From: Ponticoccus alexandrii
GTDB taxonomy: Bacteria > Pseudomonadota > Alphaproteobacteria > Rhodobacterales > Rhodobacteraceae
Direction of reading: 5' to 3'
DNA: 64,000 nt
Assembly (NCBI RefSeq): GCF_016806125.1
Contig: NZ_CP047166.1
Location: 2,542,001 to 2,606,000 of the forward strand
The notes under the pieces are model-generated. The model worked only from the letters and a program-made list of their open reading frames with translations, did no database searches and was not told the origin of the DNA. Positions 62,645 to 64,000 of the stretch are shown here, in pieces; the stretch's first letter is position 1, and each line of letters opens with the position of its first letter. The translations under genes and the position numbers were made by a program.

Positions 62645-64000
62645 TCAGTAGCCGCTGTCCGAGGTCAGCACCCTGTGCCCCGGAGAGACCTCGCGGTAGA
62701 TCGACGGACCGGGTTCGTATCCAACCGGGTGGATCGGCGAGGGAATGGGCTTGAAGTTCAGGTCCTTCTCGGACTTGCGGCGGCGCGGGTCGGCGATCGG
62801 CACCGCCTTCATCAGCGCCCGCGTATAGGGGTGCTGCGGGTCCTCGAAGACGGCGCGGCGCGGCCCCAGTTCGACGATCCGGCCAAGGTACATGACGCCG
62901 ACGTGGTGGCTGACACGCTCGACCACCGCCATGTCGTGGCTGATGAAGACGTAGCCGAGGCCCAGTTCCGCCTGCAGTTCCATCATCAGGTTGATGACCT
63001 GCGCCTGAACCGAGACGTCCAGCGCCGAGACCGCCTCGTCCGCGACGATCAGCTTGGGGTTCAGCGCCAGCGCGCGGGCGATGGCGATCCTCTGGCGCTG
63101 ACCGCCGGACAATTCGTGCGGGAAGCGGCGCATGAAGCTGCGGGGCAGTTCCACCCGGTCGAAGAGGTTGGCGACCTTGTCCATCACCGCGCTTCCCTTG
63201 GCGGTGCCGTAGTTGTGGATCGGCTCCGCCACCTGATCGGCCAGCGGCAGTTGCGGGTTCAGCGAGGCAAAGGGATCCTGAAAGATCATCTGCATCTCGC
63301 GACGCATGTCGCGCAGGCCCGACTGCGACAGCGCCATGACGTCGGTGCCGTCCAGATCGACGGTGCCCGCCATCGGCTCTACCAACCGCAGAAGCGACCG
63401 GCCCGCCGTGGACTTGCCGCAGCCGCTTTCGCCGACCAGGCTGAGCGTCTGGCCCTTGTTCACCGTGAAGGACACATCCTCGACCGCGTGCACATTGGCG
63501 ACGGTGCGGCGCAGGATGCCGCCCTTGACCGGAAAGCGCGTGGTCAGGTTCTCGACCTTCAGAAGCACCTCCTGCGTGCCGGGGATCGGCTCCGGCGGCG
63601 GACCCTCCTGCCCCACAAGCCGCATCGGGGATGGCAGATCGGTGCCCGACATCTCTCCCAGTTTCGGCACGGCGGCCAGAAGCGCCTTGGTATAGGGATG
63701 CTGCGGGCGCTCGAAGATCTCTTCGACGGTGCCCTCCTCGACCTTGTTGCCGCGGAACATGACCACCACGCGGTCGGCCATCTGCGCCACCACCGCCATG
63801 TCGTGGGTGATGAACATGACCGCCGTCCCGGTCTCGCGCTTGAGCCGGTCCATCAGGGCGAGGATCTCGGCCTGGATCGTGACGTCGAGCGCCGTGGTGG
63901 GTTCGTCCGCGATCAGCAGGCGCGGCTTGCAGGCCAGCGCCATGGCGATCACCACGCGCTGGCGCATGCCGCCGGACAGCTCGTGCGGGTACTGCTTCAG
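62645..64000 (-). CDS. Oligopeptide/dipeptide ABC transporter, fused double ATPase (partial)
   Basis: The frame continues past the right edge. In view are the end of the first ATPase domain (L-S-G-G-M-R-Q-R, Walker [13 protein letters not shown]), an inter-domain linker, and a complete second ATPase (Walker [10 protein letters not shown], signature L-S-G-G-Q-R-Q-R, Walker [13 protein letters not shown]) with the H-P-Y-T-R-A-L oligopeptide-transporter C-terminal motif. This is the GsiA/DppDF-fusion type that drives peptide or glutathione import. Permease genes should lie outside the window. Confidence 0.94.
   Translation of the reverse strand: MKQYPHELSGGMRQRVVIAMALACKPRLLIADEPTTALDVTIQAEILALMDRLKRETGTAVMFITHDMAVVAQMADRVVVMFRGNKVEEGTVEEIFERPQHPYTKALLAAVPKLGEMSGTDLPSPMRLVGQEGPPPEPIPGTQEVLLKVENLTTRFPVKGGILRRTVANVHAVEDVSFTVNKGQTLSLVGESGCGKSTAGRSLLRLVEPMAGTVDLDGTDVMALSQSGLRDMRREMQMIFQDPFASLNPQLPLADQVAEPIHNYGTAKGSAVMDKVANLFDRVELPRSFMRRFPHELSGGQRQRIAIARALALNPKLIVADEAVSALDVSVQAQVINLMMELQAELGLGYVFISHDMAVVERVSHHVGVMYLGRIVELGPRRAVFEDPQHPYTRALMKAVPIADPRRRKSEKDLNFKPIPSPIHPVGYEPGPSIYREVSPGHRVLTSDSGY

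Overview
The window is a GC-rich alphaproteobacterial chromosome segment. Gene content points to the Rhodobacterales (Roseobacter/Salipiger-like relatives): an iscR-sufBCD-sufS cluster with extra genes inserted, an IscR lacking the usual cysteine ligands, a bactofilin/M23 pair, a DUF455 ferritin-like protein, and short dispersed intergenic repeats typical of these genomes. This assignment is inference from content; no 16S gene is present. 

Positions 1 to about 17.3 kb look like an accessory, decaying region. It starts with the 3' part of pdxY, then a CatB-like acetyltransferase, LysR/SnoaL/SDR and LysR/GNAT pairs, two relics of IS1182-type transposases (6.4 and 9.7-10.2 kb), a TetR/MFS/GNAT resistance-type cluster with a clear operator, a carboxymuconolactone decarboxylase next to a frameshifted ECF41 sigma factor, a MerR/CDF metal-efflux locus with a 40-codon ORF translationally linked to the CDF gene, and an AraC locus. 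It ends with a truncated integrase and a truncated thioesterase joined at a 16-bp IS-end scar, directly beside tRNA-Arg(CCG). This fits a tRNA-associated genomic island in decay. 

From 17.4 to 27.4 kb lies the Fe-S cluster assembly operon, read on the minus strand: iscR, cysteine desulfurase, sufB, FkbM methyltransferase, ybjQ, sufC, sufD, two Yip1-like membrane proteins, sufS, and then an O-methyltransferase that could be DsyB-like (DMSP synthesis). The ybjQ-sufC gap carries a tandem array of roughly 28-bp hairpin units. 

From 27.5 to 41.4 kb are housekeeping genes: a hydrolase, lpdA, DUF924, an MFS transporter, queA, a giant AsmA/YhdP-like protein, bcp, DUF455, an M23 peptidase overlapping bactofilin, and an HNH endonuclease. 

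From 42.6 to 45.1 kb is an intact IS1595-family transposon (42605-45080). It has 23-bp terminal inverted repeats (21/23 matches), an 8-bp TTTCGAAA target duplication and a P63C-domain passenger gene. It inserted in the centre of a palindrome that is the last unit of a four-hairpin array. 

From 45.1 to 64 kb are more chromosomal genes: an esterase, alkA-like, MFS, squalene/phytoene synthase family, cimA, cysS, a frameshifted mmcQ/yjbR-like gene, mltG, fabF, map, rsgA, two M20 peptidases, and a partial fused oligopeptide ABC ATPase at the right edge. Six copies of a dispersed roughly 50-60 bp repeat occur between 26.8 and 61.1 kb.
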